Assembly (NCBI GenBank): GCA_025716815.1
Contig: JAIXMN010000011.1
Span: 806,001-870,000, forward strand
Direction of reading: 5' to 3'
DNA from: Dichotomocladium elegans
Lineage: Eukaryota; Mucoromycota; Mucoromycetes; Mucorales; Lichtheimiaceae
DNA length: 64,000 bases
Each line of letters opens with the position of its first letter. The stretch's first letter is position 1. Shown here in pieces: positions 11,608 to 22,689 of this stretch. The translations under genes and the position numbers were made by a program. Under the pieces are notes generated by a model. The model had not been told where the DNA came from. It ran no database searches and saw nothing but the letters and a program-made list of their open reading frames with translations.

Positions 11608-12885
11608 ATGGCTACCCTTCCATACGCCGAAGTATTCTCAACCTGGGCCACCGTATCGCCCCAGGACGATACCATCCTCGTCAACAATCTCGAAATCTTC
11701 CCGCCTCTCTCGCCCGCCTTGTCCGGTTGCAATACAGACAAACCAAGCACTAACGGTAAAAGAGCTATCCAGCCCCAAGTATTCTTCCAGAACCACCTGG
11801 AGCAACAAGACTGGCAGTTTGTTGAGGGCATTGCCTTTTCGTCCACAGCGCCAATGGATGATGATGGGGGGCAATGGGAGGATATCGATTACAGCACTGT
11901 AGTCGCCCCTTACAGTATCGAGTCCTACGCAGAGATTGCCGAGCGTGCTGGGACAGACCATGATGCCGCTATTCCCAACGACTGGTTTCTGCAATGGCCA
12001 AAGGCATCGTATTCTTATCGACAACGGCGGCAGCGGGAGGATGACTGCGTCTTTCGCTATGATGATGAGAGCGAGAGCAGCAGCAGCAGCAGCGGCACGT
12101 CGCCATATGACCTCTATGAGCAGTACAAGGCCCGACCTCAATCGACCAGGCACCAGGGACCACTTGTATATCAAAGACAGGAGCGAATGTACTTGACGAA
12201 GGCGTGTCAAGATTTCCGTATTTCAACTCGCATGGACAGGCAGAATATCGGCTGGCTGGCCGCTTTGTCAAACCAACAGATGAGCGAAGTTGAAAGCAAG
12301 ACTCTCTATACCCAGGCAAAACTGGCATGGTTGAACGAGCAAGCTGAGCAACGCCATCGTCAATATCGCCCGCTCAGCAACAAGACAAACATCTTTGTGC
12401 GTGTCCTGGCACATGAGCTTGTTGATCGCGACGAGGTCCAGGTACCGGTCGACAGCGATGAGGACGACCACGAGGCCGCCAGCCCCCGGCGTACAAAAGC
12501 CTTCTGGGAAGAAAAGCGCAAACGTGATATTGCCCGGAAGCAGAAATTCCTAAAGCACCAGAGTCCCCTCAGCGAGTATAACTTGGTCGTGCGCTATCTG
12601 CAACGGCAAAAGAATGGCGAGCCGATGGACAAATGGTGGACCTTTTACCGTGCCTTGCACGACCTATACCAAAAAGACCTAGCAAAATTGGCAGCAGACA
12701 ATGCAGCGCTCGTCAAGCAGGTGGATGACGACAACAATCGGGAGCAAGTACTTCGAAGATTACTAAAGTTTGTGTCGTTCTTTCACTTTCTCTGCAAGAG
12801 GAGCCGGCGTCCCGGAGAATTACGCTTTAAAAGCGAAGAACTGGAAGATGATGGTGTTTGTCATTGGAGCGATGATCTGGAATAA
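11608..12885 (+). CDS. Unknown acidic, tyrosine- and glutamine-rich protein
   Basis: This intronless frame encodes 425 residues from ATG 11608; the frame is open 26 codons further upstream, but that part overlaps the probable leader. I do not recognise a domain. Visible features are acidic patches (DDDGGQWEDIDY, VDSDEDDHEA), a serine run (about residue 170), a basic helical stretch (KAFWEEKRKRDIARKQKFLKH, about 310-330), and an end rich in Lys/Arg followed by Glu/Asp. The composition suggests a soluble, possibly nuclear protein. It shares a promoter region with ENP2, which hints at, but does not show, a related role. Confidence 0.7.
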   Translation: MATLPYAEVFSTWATVSPQDDTILVNNLEIFPPLSPALSGCNTDKPSTNGKRAIQPQVFFQNHLEQQDWQFVEGIAFSSTAPMDDDGGQWEDIDYSTVVAPYSIESYAEIAERAGTDHDAAIPNDWFLQWPKASYSYRQRRQREDDCVFRYDDESESSSSSSGTSPYDLYEQYKARPQSTRHQGPLVYQRQERMYLTKACQDFRISTRMDRQNIGWLAALSNQQMSEVESKTLYTQAKLAWLNEQAEQRHRQYRPLSNKTNIFVRVLAHELVDRDEVQVPVDSDEDDHEAASPRRTKAFWEEKRKRDIARKQKFLKHQSPLSEYNLVVRYLQRQKNGEPMDKWWTFYRALHDLYQKDLAKLAADNAALVKQVDDDNNREQVLRRLLKFVSFFHFLCKRSRRPGELRFKSEELEDDGVCHWSDDLE

Positions 12886-13112
12886 AGAGAAGCTTACGTT
12901 TGCTTGTTGTCGTTGTTGCTGCGATTAGGGGACATTAATGCAATGAGCGTACTACTGCCGCTGAAATAACCTACGCGAATTTTATTGGTTGATTTTGGGG
13001 GGGTTGGACTCTCTCTCAAACGAGGGGGAACGTTTTCGTCGTGTAGCACGCGAGCCGGACATTCTCCGTCATTCGCCTACATTCATCGCCATTCCTATTC
13101 CCAGGAGCCTAT

Positions 13113-14413
13113 ATGACTGCGCCATTAGACAATTTGACACTCGGAGAGCTCTTTTCCAGCGGTCAGGCCCTTCTCACCGATCTTGAGGAGACATCGCTGG
13201 CGAGCATCGATCCCGTTTATCAAGCCAAAGTCGAAGATGCCCTGCGGCGACTAGGCCGAGCGAACGATCTCGTCGAGCAACTCGCAATGTTCAGTGCCAA
13301 CGAAATTGTGGATGATATCAATCCGCATGAGCTCCGGTTTCTTCTTATTCCTGGTTACTTGGGTGATCTGACGCTAAGGATCACCGATCGGTCGACTTCC
13401 CGCAGATCCATTTTGGAGAAAGCCAAGGTAACTTGCAAAAAAAACGTTGCATCATCATCAAGAGCATTCCCACTTTTTCCCTCCCCTCTCCCCTTCCTGA
13501 GCTTCACTTAACACGAAGATACCGCTTTTCAGGCATATTTTAATACATATCTGAGCACATGCGAAGACCATCAGCTTATGAGCAAGGCAGATCTCGAAGT
13601 CTATAAGCAACAACAACAACAGAGTCTGTGCAAGGCTGCTCTGCCCGCGGCTCAACAGCGGCAGCAAAAAATTGAGCAGTACAAGCGCGAAAAGGCCATC
13701 CAGAATAGGATCCGCGAGCTGCGCGATCAACTGGATGCAGCAGCAGCAGCCGGAGACGATGACGTAGAACGTGATTGGGTGCTTGCACTCATCGATTTGC
13801 AGGTGATGAAAGCCTTACAGCAGCTGCGTGCCATTGATCAAGAGCTCGTGATGGTCAAGGAAATGGAATCCATCGAAGAGGATCGACGAAGGATGAAGAG
13901 TAGCGGAGACAATACGGCAGGCCGTGTCCGTCTTGATAACAACAATGGATCGTCGCGAGCAAACTGGGGCAGAGACAAACCGCTCCTCTCCAGAGACGGA
14001 AGGCCGCTCCAGCCGTTTGTGATCACAAACAAGCGGCAGGCAATAAAGGATCAAGTGTTCCGCCCAGGACATGCCTTGCCAACAATGACGATCGAAGAAT
14101 ACCTTCAACAAGAGGATGAGCGTGGCAATATCATTCGTGGAGGGTAGTAAAAGGACCAAGCCAAAAACGATAAAGTTGACTGATCTATCTGGGAAATAGT
14201 GGCGAGCCACCAGCCGAAAAAGAAGAAATTGACGATAACGACCATGCTGCACAGGATGCGGAGACCATTCGCAAACGCGAGTGGGACGAGTTCGTGGAGG
14301 CTAACCCAAAAGGATGGGGTAAGACAAAAGATTGTACGCATGAGCGAGAAGCAATTTGGGCTCCTAACCGTAGTGGTTCTTTTCAACCAGGCAACCGCGG
14401 AAACAAAGGATAA
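13113..14413 (+). CDS. TAP42: TAP42/alpha4 (IGBP1) family PP2A regulatory protein
   Basis: Four exons: 13113-13427, 13533-14143, 14200-14318 and 14391-14413, giving 355 residues. TAP42/alpha4 binds PP2A-type catalytic subunits and acts in the cytoplasm downstream of TOR. Residues 1-230 form the helical TPR-like domain, including HELRFLLIPGYLGDL and a KIEQYKREKAIQNRI block typical of the family. The signature TMTIEEYLQQEDERGNII precedes exon 3, and the C-terminus carries REWDEFVEANPKGWGNRGNKG, the conserved family tail. The last exon is only 23 nt. A polyalanine run (about residue 182) and an Asn-rich linker interrupt the middle. Start chosen at the first ATG in frame with the helical domain. 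Confidence 0.95.
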
Positions 14414-14677
14414 ATGACGAGCTTGGGTGTAAATTAAGCGTATTATTTTTCTTGGGTGGGGTGGCATAAAAGCGTTGGACATTTGCGGACTTCTTTACAA
14501 CGATAAGTAACCGCCCGGGACCGGTCGTACCGAGGGCCCGCGGCTTGAGCAGATAAGAATTCGTGCCTTGTGAAACATTGGGGAGGAACAAGCCACAGAT
14601 TTCAGCTCAGAATCTCAACTTTAAAAAACACCTTGTTCCTAAAAGAGCCTAGTTTTACTTTTCCTTTAAACTTCTCC

Positions 14678-15459
14678 ATGCCTAATCACGATATTGAACG
14701 CCTCAAGAGCCTCCTTGGCACTCACCCAGACTTTCCTAAGCAGGTACACTGCCAAAAATCCAAAACTCGGAACTTATGCATTCACTTCGGCGCGCGTGCT
14801 GCCAATATAATGAACGTCTATCGGCTCATGTATATATAATTTCAGGGCATTGTTTTCAAGGATCTTTTCCCCATCTTCCAGGATCCCACTGCTGTTGAAG
14901 CCTTGATTTGCAACATTGTCCAACACATCAATGCAACCTACGAAGAGAAAATCGATGCTGTCGTTGGTAATTTCTTTCATCTGATCCTTTTGATATGATG
15001 GCGACCAGAGCAAGATACTCATAGACGTGCGCGTGCGGATAGGTCTTGATGCACGCGGTTTCTTGCTGGGTCCTATGGTGGCCTTGCGTCTTGGTGCTGC
15101 ATTTGTTCCTGTCCGCAAGCAGGGTAAACTTCCTGGTGAATGCGTGAGCGCCGTGTACGAGAAGGAATATGGACAGGTAGAGTGATGGAGGTGTGGGGGC
15201 GTGCGTTGGTAAAGGTGTGCTGATAGATGGAGTGATATTATAGGATATTTTTGAGCTTCAGAAGGATGCTATCAAGTCTGGTGCGCGTGTGATTATTATT
15301 GACGACTTGATTGCCACGGGTGGTTCTGCTGGTGCTGCTGGCGAACTCGTCCGGAAATGTGGTGCGACCACTGTGGAGTATGTGTTTGTCATGGAGCTTG
15401 CCTTCTTGGACGGCGCGAAGAAGCTTGATGCGCCCGTATATTCGTTGATTCAGCTGTAA
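14678..15459 (+). CDS. APT1: Adenine phosphoribosyltransferase
   Basis: Four exons: 14678-14743, 14846-14966, 15043-15176 and 15244-15459, giving 178 residues, the usual family length. The enzyme converts adenine and PRPP to AMP and diphosphate in the purine salvage pathway. Exon 2 starts with [14 protein letters not shown], the conserved N-terminal block; exon 3 gives [12 protein letters not shown] and [12 protein letters not shown]; exon 4 holds the PRPP loop [17 protein letters not shown] with the two adjacent aspartates, and [11 protein letters not shown]. All catalytic regions are intact. The gene lies 264 bp downstream of TAP42 on the same strand. Confidence 0.97.
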
Positions 15460-15848
15460 AGGCAATTTTTTTTTTACCCTTGTTCGTCATTCATTCTTCC
15501 TTCCACATCCTTTGTGATTTGCTTTTCCGCCTGTATGCATCTTCTGTAGAATACTTTTATTAAGAAAATAATATGATCTCTTGCTCTTTGTGGAGCAGCT
15601 CAGCAGTCGTCATTTTTCTCTGACTCTGTTACGTTATGTCTATTTTGCCTAATCTACACACAATAGTCAATGATGAGTCAAGCTGTGCACGCAGATCGGA
15701 CCTATCACCATGGCTTGGTCTCCACTTGCTTTTTTTAATCTCAGTGACTGATTTTTTGGTCATTCAGATCTCCCGCCCATTGCTACTATTCATTATTAGC
15801 TCCCTTCCCTTTTGACCGAACAGAACACTCTATCTCTCCCTGGCCCCA
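15460..15848. other. Intergenic: APT1 3' flank and ERT1-A promoter
   Basis: The stretch begins with a T9 tract after the APT1 stop. The final 60 bp before the ERT1-A start are C/T-rich. No other feature was seen. Confidence 0.6.
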
Positions 15849-17676
15849 ATGAATCCCGATGAAGTAGGAACGAAACAACGCCGGAAAAAGGCAACAAGAG
15901 CCTGCTCGCATTGCCAAAAGGTAACAGTCGCCGGCCTTTAATGTACCATTTTATATTCTTCTTTGAACGCAATTCATTTTTTTACAATTGACATTCAGGC
16001 GCATTTGACCTGCGACGACTGTAAGCTGAACAAGAAAACAAAATATATATATAATCAGATCACTGGAAAATAATATTTGCATGCAAAGCTCGGCCTTGTC
16101 AACGCTGTATTAAGCGCGGTCTCGAGAGCACATGCGCGGACGGGGCAAGGAAACGCGCAAAATACCTCCAAGACGATGAATATGGCACGTTGGCGACGCT
16201 TGGATTAGAGTCTTCCGTTCCCTTCAATGCTAACATAGCTTCCAGGAAAAGATTTACAGCAGATATCATCTGCAGCCTCGACGCCGTCGGAACAACCTCC
16301 CATATCCAACATTAATAACAGCAACCCATTCGATCAACAAGCGTTTGCGGGAACGGGTTCGAGTAAGATAACAAAGTTCTTGAGTGTTAACAGGGGAGGG
16401 AAAAAAAAAAAACTGAGCGTGCGGTTTAGGTGTTGTTGATTCGCAATTGATGAATGTGGGTAGCAACTATGGCTTTGGTTCCGAATCGGCCAACCTCGAG
16501 TATGGAATTCTTTCCAATATGCTCCAGCTGAGTGGCGCTATTGAACAGCAGCAGCAGCAACAACAACAGCAGCAGCAATCGATGCAACCGTACATTCCTC
16601 CTATGGCACCATCGTCCTTCGACACGAGTAATGATATCATGCTCATGCGTGGCGGTATCGGATCGCCTAGCGTAGCCTCCGCTTCTTCCGAAACAAACTC
16701 ACCCATCATCAACTTTCCTGCTTCTCAGCAGCAGCAGCAGCAGCAGCAGCGGCAGCCACAACAACATCATCATCATCAGCTGGAAGCCGTCCTTTCCAAG
16801 CAGAAGATCATTAAGCGACGAAAAGGCGTAGGCAATACACCCGAGGAGACATACACACGCGTCAGAGCTCCGTTTAATTACGCCGAGGGATACCATTATT
16901 TATTTCAACACGTGCGTCGAAGGTAACTATAAAAAAGGGGGGTTAGACCCAAAGGCTATTTTGCTTAGAGTATACATTTCAGGATGGGAAGAGAAGATGT
17001 GATGAGGATATGCCGGGCATTAGCGATGTTTCGACCGTCATTCATCTCTACCATGGTCCATCTTACCGAGGAAGATTTGATCTATATGGAAAAATGTGTT
17101 CAGAGAACGCTTTTGGTATGGGGATGTGTGTGTGTGGAGACGGGTAAAAGATGGGGGTAATGCGAATGACCGTGCTTGCTTGCCTTAGGAATACGAGAAA
17201 TTGATTAGCTTCTCCGGTACGCCCACAGCTGTTTGGCGTCGCACCGGCGAGATCGTTCTTGTCGGAAAGGAGTTCTCCTTACTGACGCAATGGAGCAAGG
17301 AAGCCCTTCTGGATAAAAAGACGTTCATTTATGAGGTATGAGCGATGGGATGGGAAAGGTTGCGAAGGTATAGTCATTGATTGATATATATAATCTAGCT
17401 TATGGATAATGGGTCAGCAGTGGAATACTGGGAAAAGTACGGCGAGCATGCTTTTAGCGATACCGAGTCCTCTGTATATATGTCGGTTCTGTTGATGAGT
17501 CCAATGTGCCGACCTGTGCCGTGTAGTTTCTGCTTTACCATCAAGAGAGATATTTTCGATCTCCCAAGCGTTGTGGTTGGTAATGTATGTTGACCATCGA
17601 AGAGTGTTTCGGGGCATCTGATGGTAATCATGATCAAACCTAGTTCCTTCCCATCCTCGGTGGAAACCCGCTGTAG
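15849..17676 (+). CDS. ERT1: ERT1/AcuK-type Zn2Cys6 regulator with PAS-like domain, copy A
   Basis: Nine exons: 15849-15920, 15999-16020, 16089-16184, 16246-16362, 16430-16922, 16983-17115, 17189-17335, 17399-17584 and 17644-17676, giving 432 residues. ERT1/AcuK regulators control gluconeogenic and respiratory genes in the nucleus. The binuclear zinc cluster is split over three exons: [20 protein letters not shown] and [10 protein letters not shown], then [15 protein letters not shown] glutamine-rich linker precedes [19 protein letters not shown]. The C-terminal half (FRPSFI to FLPIL) matches the PAS-like region, including [20 protein letters not shown]. Intron 3 needs a GC donor (16185) to keep frame; no GT donor works well. 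Exons 2, 6, 7 and 8 have the same lengths as in copy B at 25.8 kb. Family call firm; exons 3-4 junction uncertain. Confidence 0.88.
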
Positions 17677-17957
17677 TAGCAAGCATCCCGCATCTCTCTC
17701 TTCATGTACCTTATCTATCACTAACGCATTGTTTTCCTTGCATAAACATACATACTACTAATAACTTATTAATAACTACAAATCCAACGCAGATGCACTC
17801 TTCATATTGCTCTTTTTCTTTTTTTTTTTTATCGCGAGAAATCAAGCCATACAATAGGGTCTTTTTATAGATGTATCTTTTTAGAAAAAAAAAAAAAGAG
17901 AGGATGGCGGGCAGGGGAAAAGAAAGGGAGAAAGGCTGTGCTGTGCTGTGTTGGTTA

Positions 17958-19152
17958 TTATGCTTCAATCTTGAACTTGAAGTAGTCAGGATCAAAATGA
18001 TGTACACGCACATAGCCATCCTCACCACCGCTGGAGTAGCTCTTGCCATCGGGATGCACCGCAATTGTGTTGATAGGACCGAAATGGCCTCTCACTCGAC
18101 CCACTTCCTCTTCCAGAATTTTGTGGAAAAACCGACATTCGAATTTACCAGCACGGGCAGATGTGGTGGTGACGCTCATTGCGTCCTGGCCACCGCCGAG
18201 GATGACAAACTCCTGGAACTTGGGAGTAAGCGAGGCCGAGTTGAGGGGTGCGTCTGTTGGGTACACTTTCTTTTCCACCAGGGTGTTTGCGTCAAATATT
18301 TTGGCGTTCTTGTCCTTGGATGAAGTGATGAAATATGTGCGATCAGGGCTCATTTGCATATCCGAGATAACATCGTCGTGCGGTTTGATCGAATTGAGTT
18401 TTTCATTCGCCTGCATTTTTGTTTTCCCCAACCACCGTGAGCTAAATCTTTGCGCCAATGCATGCTTTTTCCCTTCTCTGGTTCCTTTACCTTCCAGTTC
18501 CATTGGCAGATGGAACCATCCACATGACCACTCAGAATGTACTTGTTCAGGTAGCCCCACGACGCAACCACGGCCTTGGGTCCGTCGTTGACAATGGTGG
18601 CCAAGGGCTCGTCGGATTCTAGCAAAAACACATCAGAACAAGCTAAAAAAAAAAAAAAAAGCAAAAATAACCCACGTTCGCCATTCATATTGGGATTAAT
18701 GGGCAGAACGGTAATGGTGCCAGAGTAACCCATGCGTTCCTCGGTGACACACAATACCATAGTATCATCTTCGCTGAATTCAACTCGCTTGACGGCTGTT
18801 TTGAATTCCCAGGTCTTCAGGCAACGACCGGTCTGAACGTCCCAGAGTTTGGCAGAATTATCGGCCGATCCGGTGATCAGTAAAGTCGTGGTTGCTGTCC
18901 GTGACGATGAAGGGGGAGGTAGAGGTTAGCGAGCGACGCAAGGAAGAGAGAGAGAAATAGAACATTACAATTCACGTCGATGCTCCAAACACTGCCGAGA
19001 TGTCCGCCGTAGGTGCCAAGTCGCTCGCCATTGTGAGAGTACCAGACGTTGACCACCTTGTCTTTGGAGGCGGTGAAGAGCAAATCGCCCTCTCTGTTAT
19101 ATTTAATCTGGGTCAATGAACGCGTGTGGCCTTGGAGCAGAATGGGACGCAT
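17958..19152 (-). CDS. TIF34: Translation initiation factor eIF3 subunit i (TIF34), WD40
   Basis: Four exons, minus strand: 19152-18969, 18894-18676, 18618-18491 and 18410-17958, giving 327 residues (yeast and human are about 325-347). eIF3i is a seven-bladed propeller in the eIF3 complex that helps assemble the 43S pre-initiation complex in the cytosol. The N-terminus [20 protein letters not shown] and repeats such as [36 protein letters not shown] and [18 protein letters not shown] follow the family closely. The end [18 protein letters not shown] is the conserved last blade. It lies tail to tail with ERT1-A, with 281 bp between stops. Confidence 0.97.
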
Positions 19153-19543
19153 GGCTGCTGCTTGTGTAGTTGATCAAACAGTTGGGGGAAAGGCGGGTGT
19201 GAACGAGTGCGTCGACGCTGCTTACAAAAAAAAAAAAAAAGTCGGGTGGGGGGCTTCCAAAAATTTTTTGGCCAGTCCGGTTGGGTGGGTTATTCTACAC
19301 AACTTTTGCCGGAAACTCCGCATGTCCGATCTTTCAAGGGGGGATGCGTGTGGGCTAATCTATGTGGATATGTACAATCAACGAGTTTTATTGCTGCTAT
19401 TGCTGTCGATGACGCCGATTTGAGATGCGATAAAAAAGGATGAGAGCGAAAAGGGAGAAAATGCTGTAAAATGGAGAATTCCAAATGAACCGAACCGTGG
19501 TTCCTATCATACTGCTTTCTGAACATGCATGCTTTATAACCTA
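19153..19543. other. Intergenic: TIF34 5' flank and RING-CH gene 3' flank
   Basis: An A tract at about 19226 is followed by a G-rich stretch; this is probably the TIF34 promoter. The part nearest 19543 may hold an alternative last exon of the RING-CH gene. Confidence 0.5.
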
Positions 19544-20452
19544 TTATTGAAAACATAAGATGAGCACTAGCGAAGCGGCCAAAAGAAAATAAGCGCTTAC
19601 AGGAAGCCAGATAAAGTCACGGTCATCCGCGAAAAAGTCATCCGTAGCTTCTTCACCTTCCTCCAAAAGTTCAGAACTATAGATCTTCTGGAACTCGGTG
19701 CAGCGGTAAGATTCAAAGATGAAGAGGGTCGCTACAACGATGACAACGGTGCCCAGAAGAGACCGTCTTCGTGAGGTGCGCGCTAAGTCATGATCTGTTA
19801 CAAAGCCATGGGGACCCTGTTTTCCCGCTGTTCCAGCCCACCCATTCCCCCCAACGCGCAACGACTTGCCTTTGTCATAGCATGTGTGGTTCGTCACGGA
19901 GAAGGAAAATGGTTCGTTACAAGTACTGCATTCTCCAGGCGAGATGCTTGATGCCAACCAGTCTTCGAAGCAGTTATCATGTACATATCGACTGGGCCAG
20001 AAGGGCGGGGCAGCCTTTTAGTTTACCGTTTAAAAAAGAGCTGTCCTTCCTTACATAGGACCAATGCACTTGCAAGGCACGATAAATTTGCCGTTCTCCT
20101 CCGTCTCGCTAAAGCATATCCTGCACCTGCGCTTTTCAGCCGCACCGGCCGGATATATTGGCATCGGCTTAATGGAGAACTTGTCTTCGTCCTCCGAAGA
20201 TGACGGCATGTCCTCCAAAACGGCGTTTTGTCGCCTCAACAGTGGCGGAGATAAGATGGTGTCAAAATGAGAAAGGTGATTCCGGAGATTAACATGGGCG
20301 GGTCTGATGGCTCTGAGAAAGAATGAAGTGGCTGGCTGCGGAGACTCTGGACGATGGCGCTGGGTGGTGCCACATGGCCTTGCTGCAGTTCCAGCTGTCG
20401 TCGGCCTAGGACGATCCGCAGAAGAGCCAGGTGTATTCTCCTGGGTTGCCAT
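19544..20452 (-). CDS. Membrane RING-CH (MARCH-type) E3 ubiquitin ligase
   Basis: Two exons, minus strand: 20452-20055 and 19991-19544, giving 281 residues. Residues about 110-165 form a C4HC3 RING-CH finger: CRICF, then CKC, then the histidine of RYVHDNCFEDWL, then CSTC. Such proteins recruit E2 enzymes and ubiquitylate membrane substrates. Two hydrophobic segments follow (LLGTVVIVVATLFIF and VSAYFLLAASLVLILC), typical for MARCH-family anchors. The N-terminus is Ser/Pro/Arg-rich and low complexity. A good donor (GTAAGC) sits at IWLP, so an alternative 3' exon would replace the last transmembrane segment. The intron inside the finger was placed by restoring the VHDNC spacing. Confidence 0.85.
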
Positions 20453-21185
20453 GGCAGCATAAACGAAAAAGAAAAAAAGTCTGTGGGTTAATGCCCCGGA
20501 AAGGGCTAATTTAATGCTTTCGCAATAATACCACACGTGAGAGAACACAACAACCCTCTCTTTCTCTCTCCCCCCCCCATGCCCCCTTCCCCTAAAGCGC
20601 CCTTTTCATCCATTGTGGGGGGGAGGCTGATGAAAAAGGCCTAGGCCTTCTGTATGATTTTGATGAGCGGCATTAACAGCACTTCTTTATGCTGAGGAAC
20701 CTCTGACGGAATATATGCGGGTAACAGGTTTTCTTGTGGAAAGTCCAACTGGATCTGTATCGGCTGTCCTCCATCAATATGGCGATGCAGGAGAGGAGGA
20801 AGGTCAGTAACGCAACGATGCTATGCGCCTGCAAAACAAAGTGCCATGGTACCAAACCAGATTGTTTGGTATGCCAGCAAAATCTTCCATTCGTAAGAAA
20901 AAAAACAACCACTGAACGAATCCTTTCATCCAGCTATCGAATGCGAAGCACCAATGCATAGTATAAATGGAAGGCCACGGTCGAGGTGGTGGTGGGGGGG
21001 GAGGTCAAGGCGGGGAGAAGAAACGGTCGGACGGACGCTACCCTATAGAATTTAGCTTCAACAGGGCAGGTACATAATGCAGGGCGAATTACAAGTCACA
21101 GACAGATTTCCCCGGCTTGGGGCTAAAGAGTAGCCATTACTAGGCCCCACGAACGCTCCCCCTCTTTCCATCCAGACAGTTAATT
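20453..21185. promoter_or_regulatory. Divergent region between RING-CH gene and RACK1
   Basis: The 733 bp between two divergent starts contain C- and G-rich runs (20570-20630, 20990-21030). A small frame at 20673-20912 on the minus strand is not supported. No TATA box could be assigned. Confidence 0.45.
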
Positions 21186-22563
21186 ATGGACACCTTGACT
21201 CTTCGCGGCACTCTTGAAGGTACACAAAGCACGGACATATTCATCCTCATTGTTGGATGGATGGATGGATGGATGGATGCGATTCGAATTCGTGCATCTT
21301 TAGGAATGAATTGGAAGCACTGACTTTTTTTTCTCTTCCTTTGTAGGCCATGGCAACTGGGGTAAGCATTTACGAGCATCGCCAAGCATAAAATGGGCAT
21401 GACGGCTGCAGAGCTGCGAGCCTCGAGTCGCATTAAAAGATAGTGAATTGTTCGATTCGCGTTTTGGTAACGATATTCCGTCTCCGTAGTCACTGCCATC
21501 GCCACCACCTCCGAAGCACCTGATATGGTCTTGTCTGCCTCGCGTGGTACGTATTGAGGAAGAAAAGCCAGCAAGCCGCATGGTCAGCATTGCCATAATG
21601 GGCTTATGATTCACCAATGGTATTTTTTTCTATCTCTCCCCCCTTTAGACAAGTCTGTCATTGTCTGGCACCTCACTCGGTAAGCGACTTTATGGCACGG
21701 CTTGAATGGCACAGAATGAGGCTTGGCTGACAGCGAGCGCATGTGATAGTGATGAGGTGAACTACGGTGTTCCCCGCAAGTCCCTTTTGGGCCACAACCA
21801 CTTTGTTCAGGATCTTGCCATCTCCTCCGACGGCCAGTTCGCTCTCTCTGCTTCGTGGGATAAGACCCTCCGCCTCTGGGACTTGAACACCGGCACCACC
21901 ACCCGCAGCTTCGTTGGCCACACCAACGATGTCTTGTCGGTCTCCTTCTCGGCCGACAACCGCCAGATCGTCTCCGGCTCCCGTGACAAGTCGATCAAGT
22001 TGTGGAACACTCTTGGTGAGTGCAAGTTCCAGCTCACCGAGGATGGTCATTCCGACTGGGTCTCGTGCGTGCGCTTCTCTCCCAACCCTGCCAACCCTGT
22101 GATCGTCTCCGGTGGTTGGGACAAGATCGTCAAGGTCTGGGACTTGACCAAGCTCAAGTTGCGCACCAACTTCATTGGCCACAACGGCTACGTCAGCACC
22201 GTCACCGTCTCGCCCGATGGTTCGCTTTGCGCTTCGGCTGGCAAGGATGGCGTTGTCATGCTCTGGGACTTGAACGACTCCAAGCACCTCTACTCTCTCC
22301 AGGCTGATGACATCGTCAACGCCTTGACCTTCTCGCCCAACCGCTACTGGCTCGTTGCCGCCACCGCCTCGTCCATCAAGATCTGGGACTTGGAGAACAA
22401 GAGCCTGGTTGATGAGCTCCGCATTGAGGTTGAGCAGAAGGGCAAGAACAAGGCCCGTGCTCCTGAGTGTGTCTCCATTGCCTGGTCCGCCGATGGCAGC
22501 ACTCTCTTCTCCGGCTACACCGATAACATCATCCGTGTCTGGCAGGTCTCCCGCACCCTGTAA
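21186..22563 (+). CDS. RACK1: RACK1 (Cpc2/Asc1), ribosome-associated WD40 protein
   Basis: Five exons: 21186-21219, 21347-21361, 21490-21546, 21649-21679 and 21750-22563, giving 316 residues, the standard length. RACK1 sits on the 40S head and links translation to kinase signalling and quality control. The first four exons are tiny (34, 15, 57 and 31 nt) and together encode the first blade: [30 protein letters not shown]. The last exon holds blades 2-7 with WD dipeptides and family signatures ([52 protein letters not shown]). The coding bases are strikingly C-ending at third positions, as expected for a highly expressed gene. Its stop faces the SLC25 gene at 126 bp. Confidence 0.97.
21254..21279. 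repeat. (GGAT)n microsatellite in RACK1 intron 1
   Basis: About six tandem GGAT units lie within the 127-nt first intron. Confidence 0.9.
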
Positions 22564-22689
22564 ATGTGGAGATGAATATTTTTGTTCTGTTCTAAAAAAA
22601 GAAGAAAAAAGAAAAAAAAGATCTTCGAAGGGTGTCCATTTCTCAATTCATCGTTTTGTTTTTTTATGATCTCCTTTGTTCTATATCTG

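Noticed and set aside
21220..21749. snoRNA genes inside RACK1 introns, as in yeast and animals
   Set aside because: No paired C (RTGATGA) and D (CTGA) boxes at suitable spacing were seen by eye.
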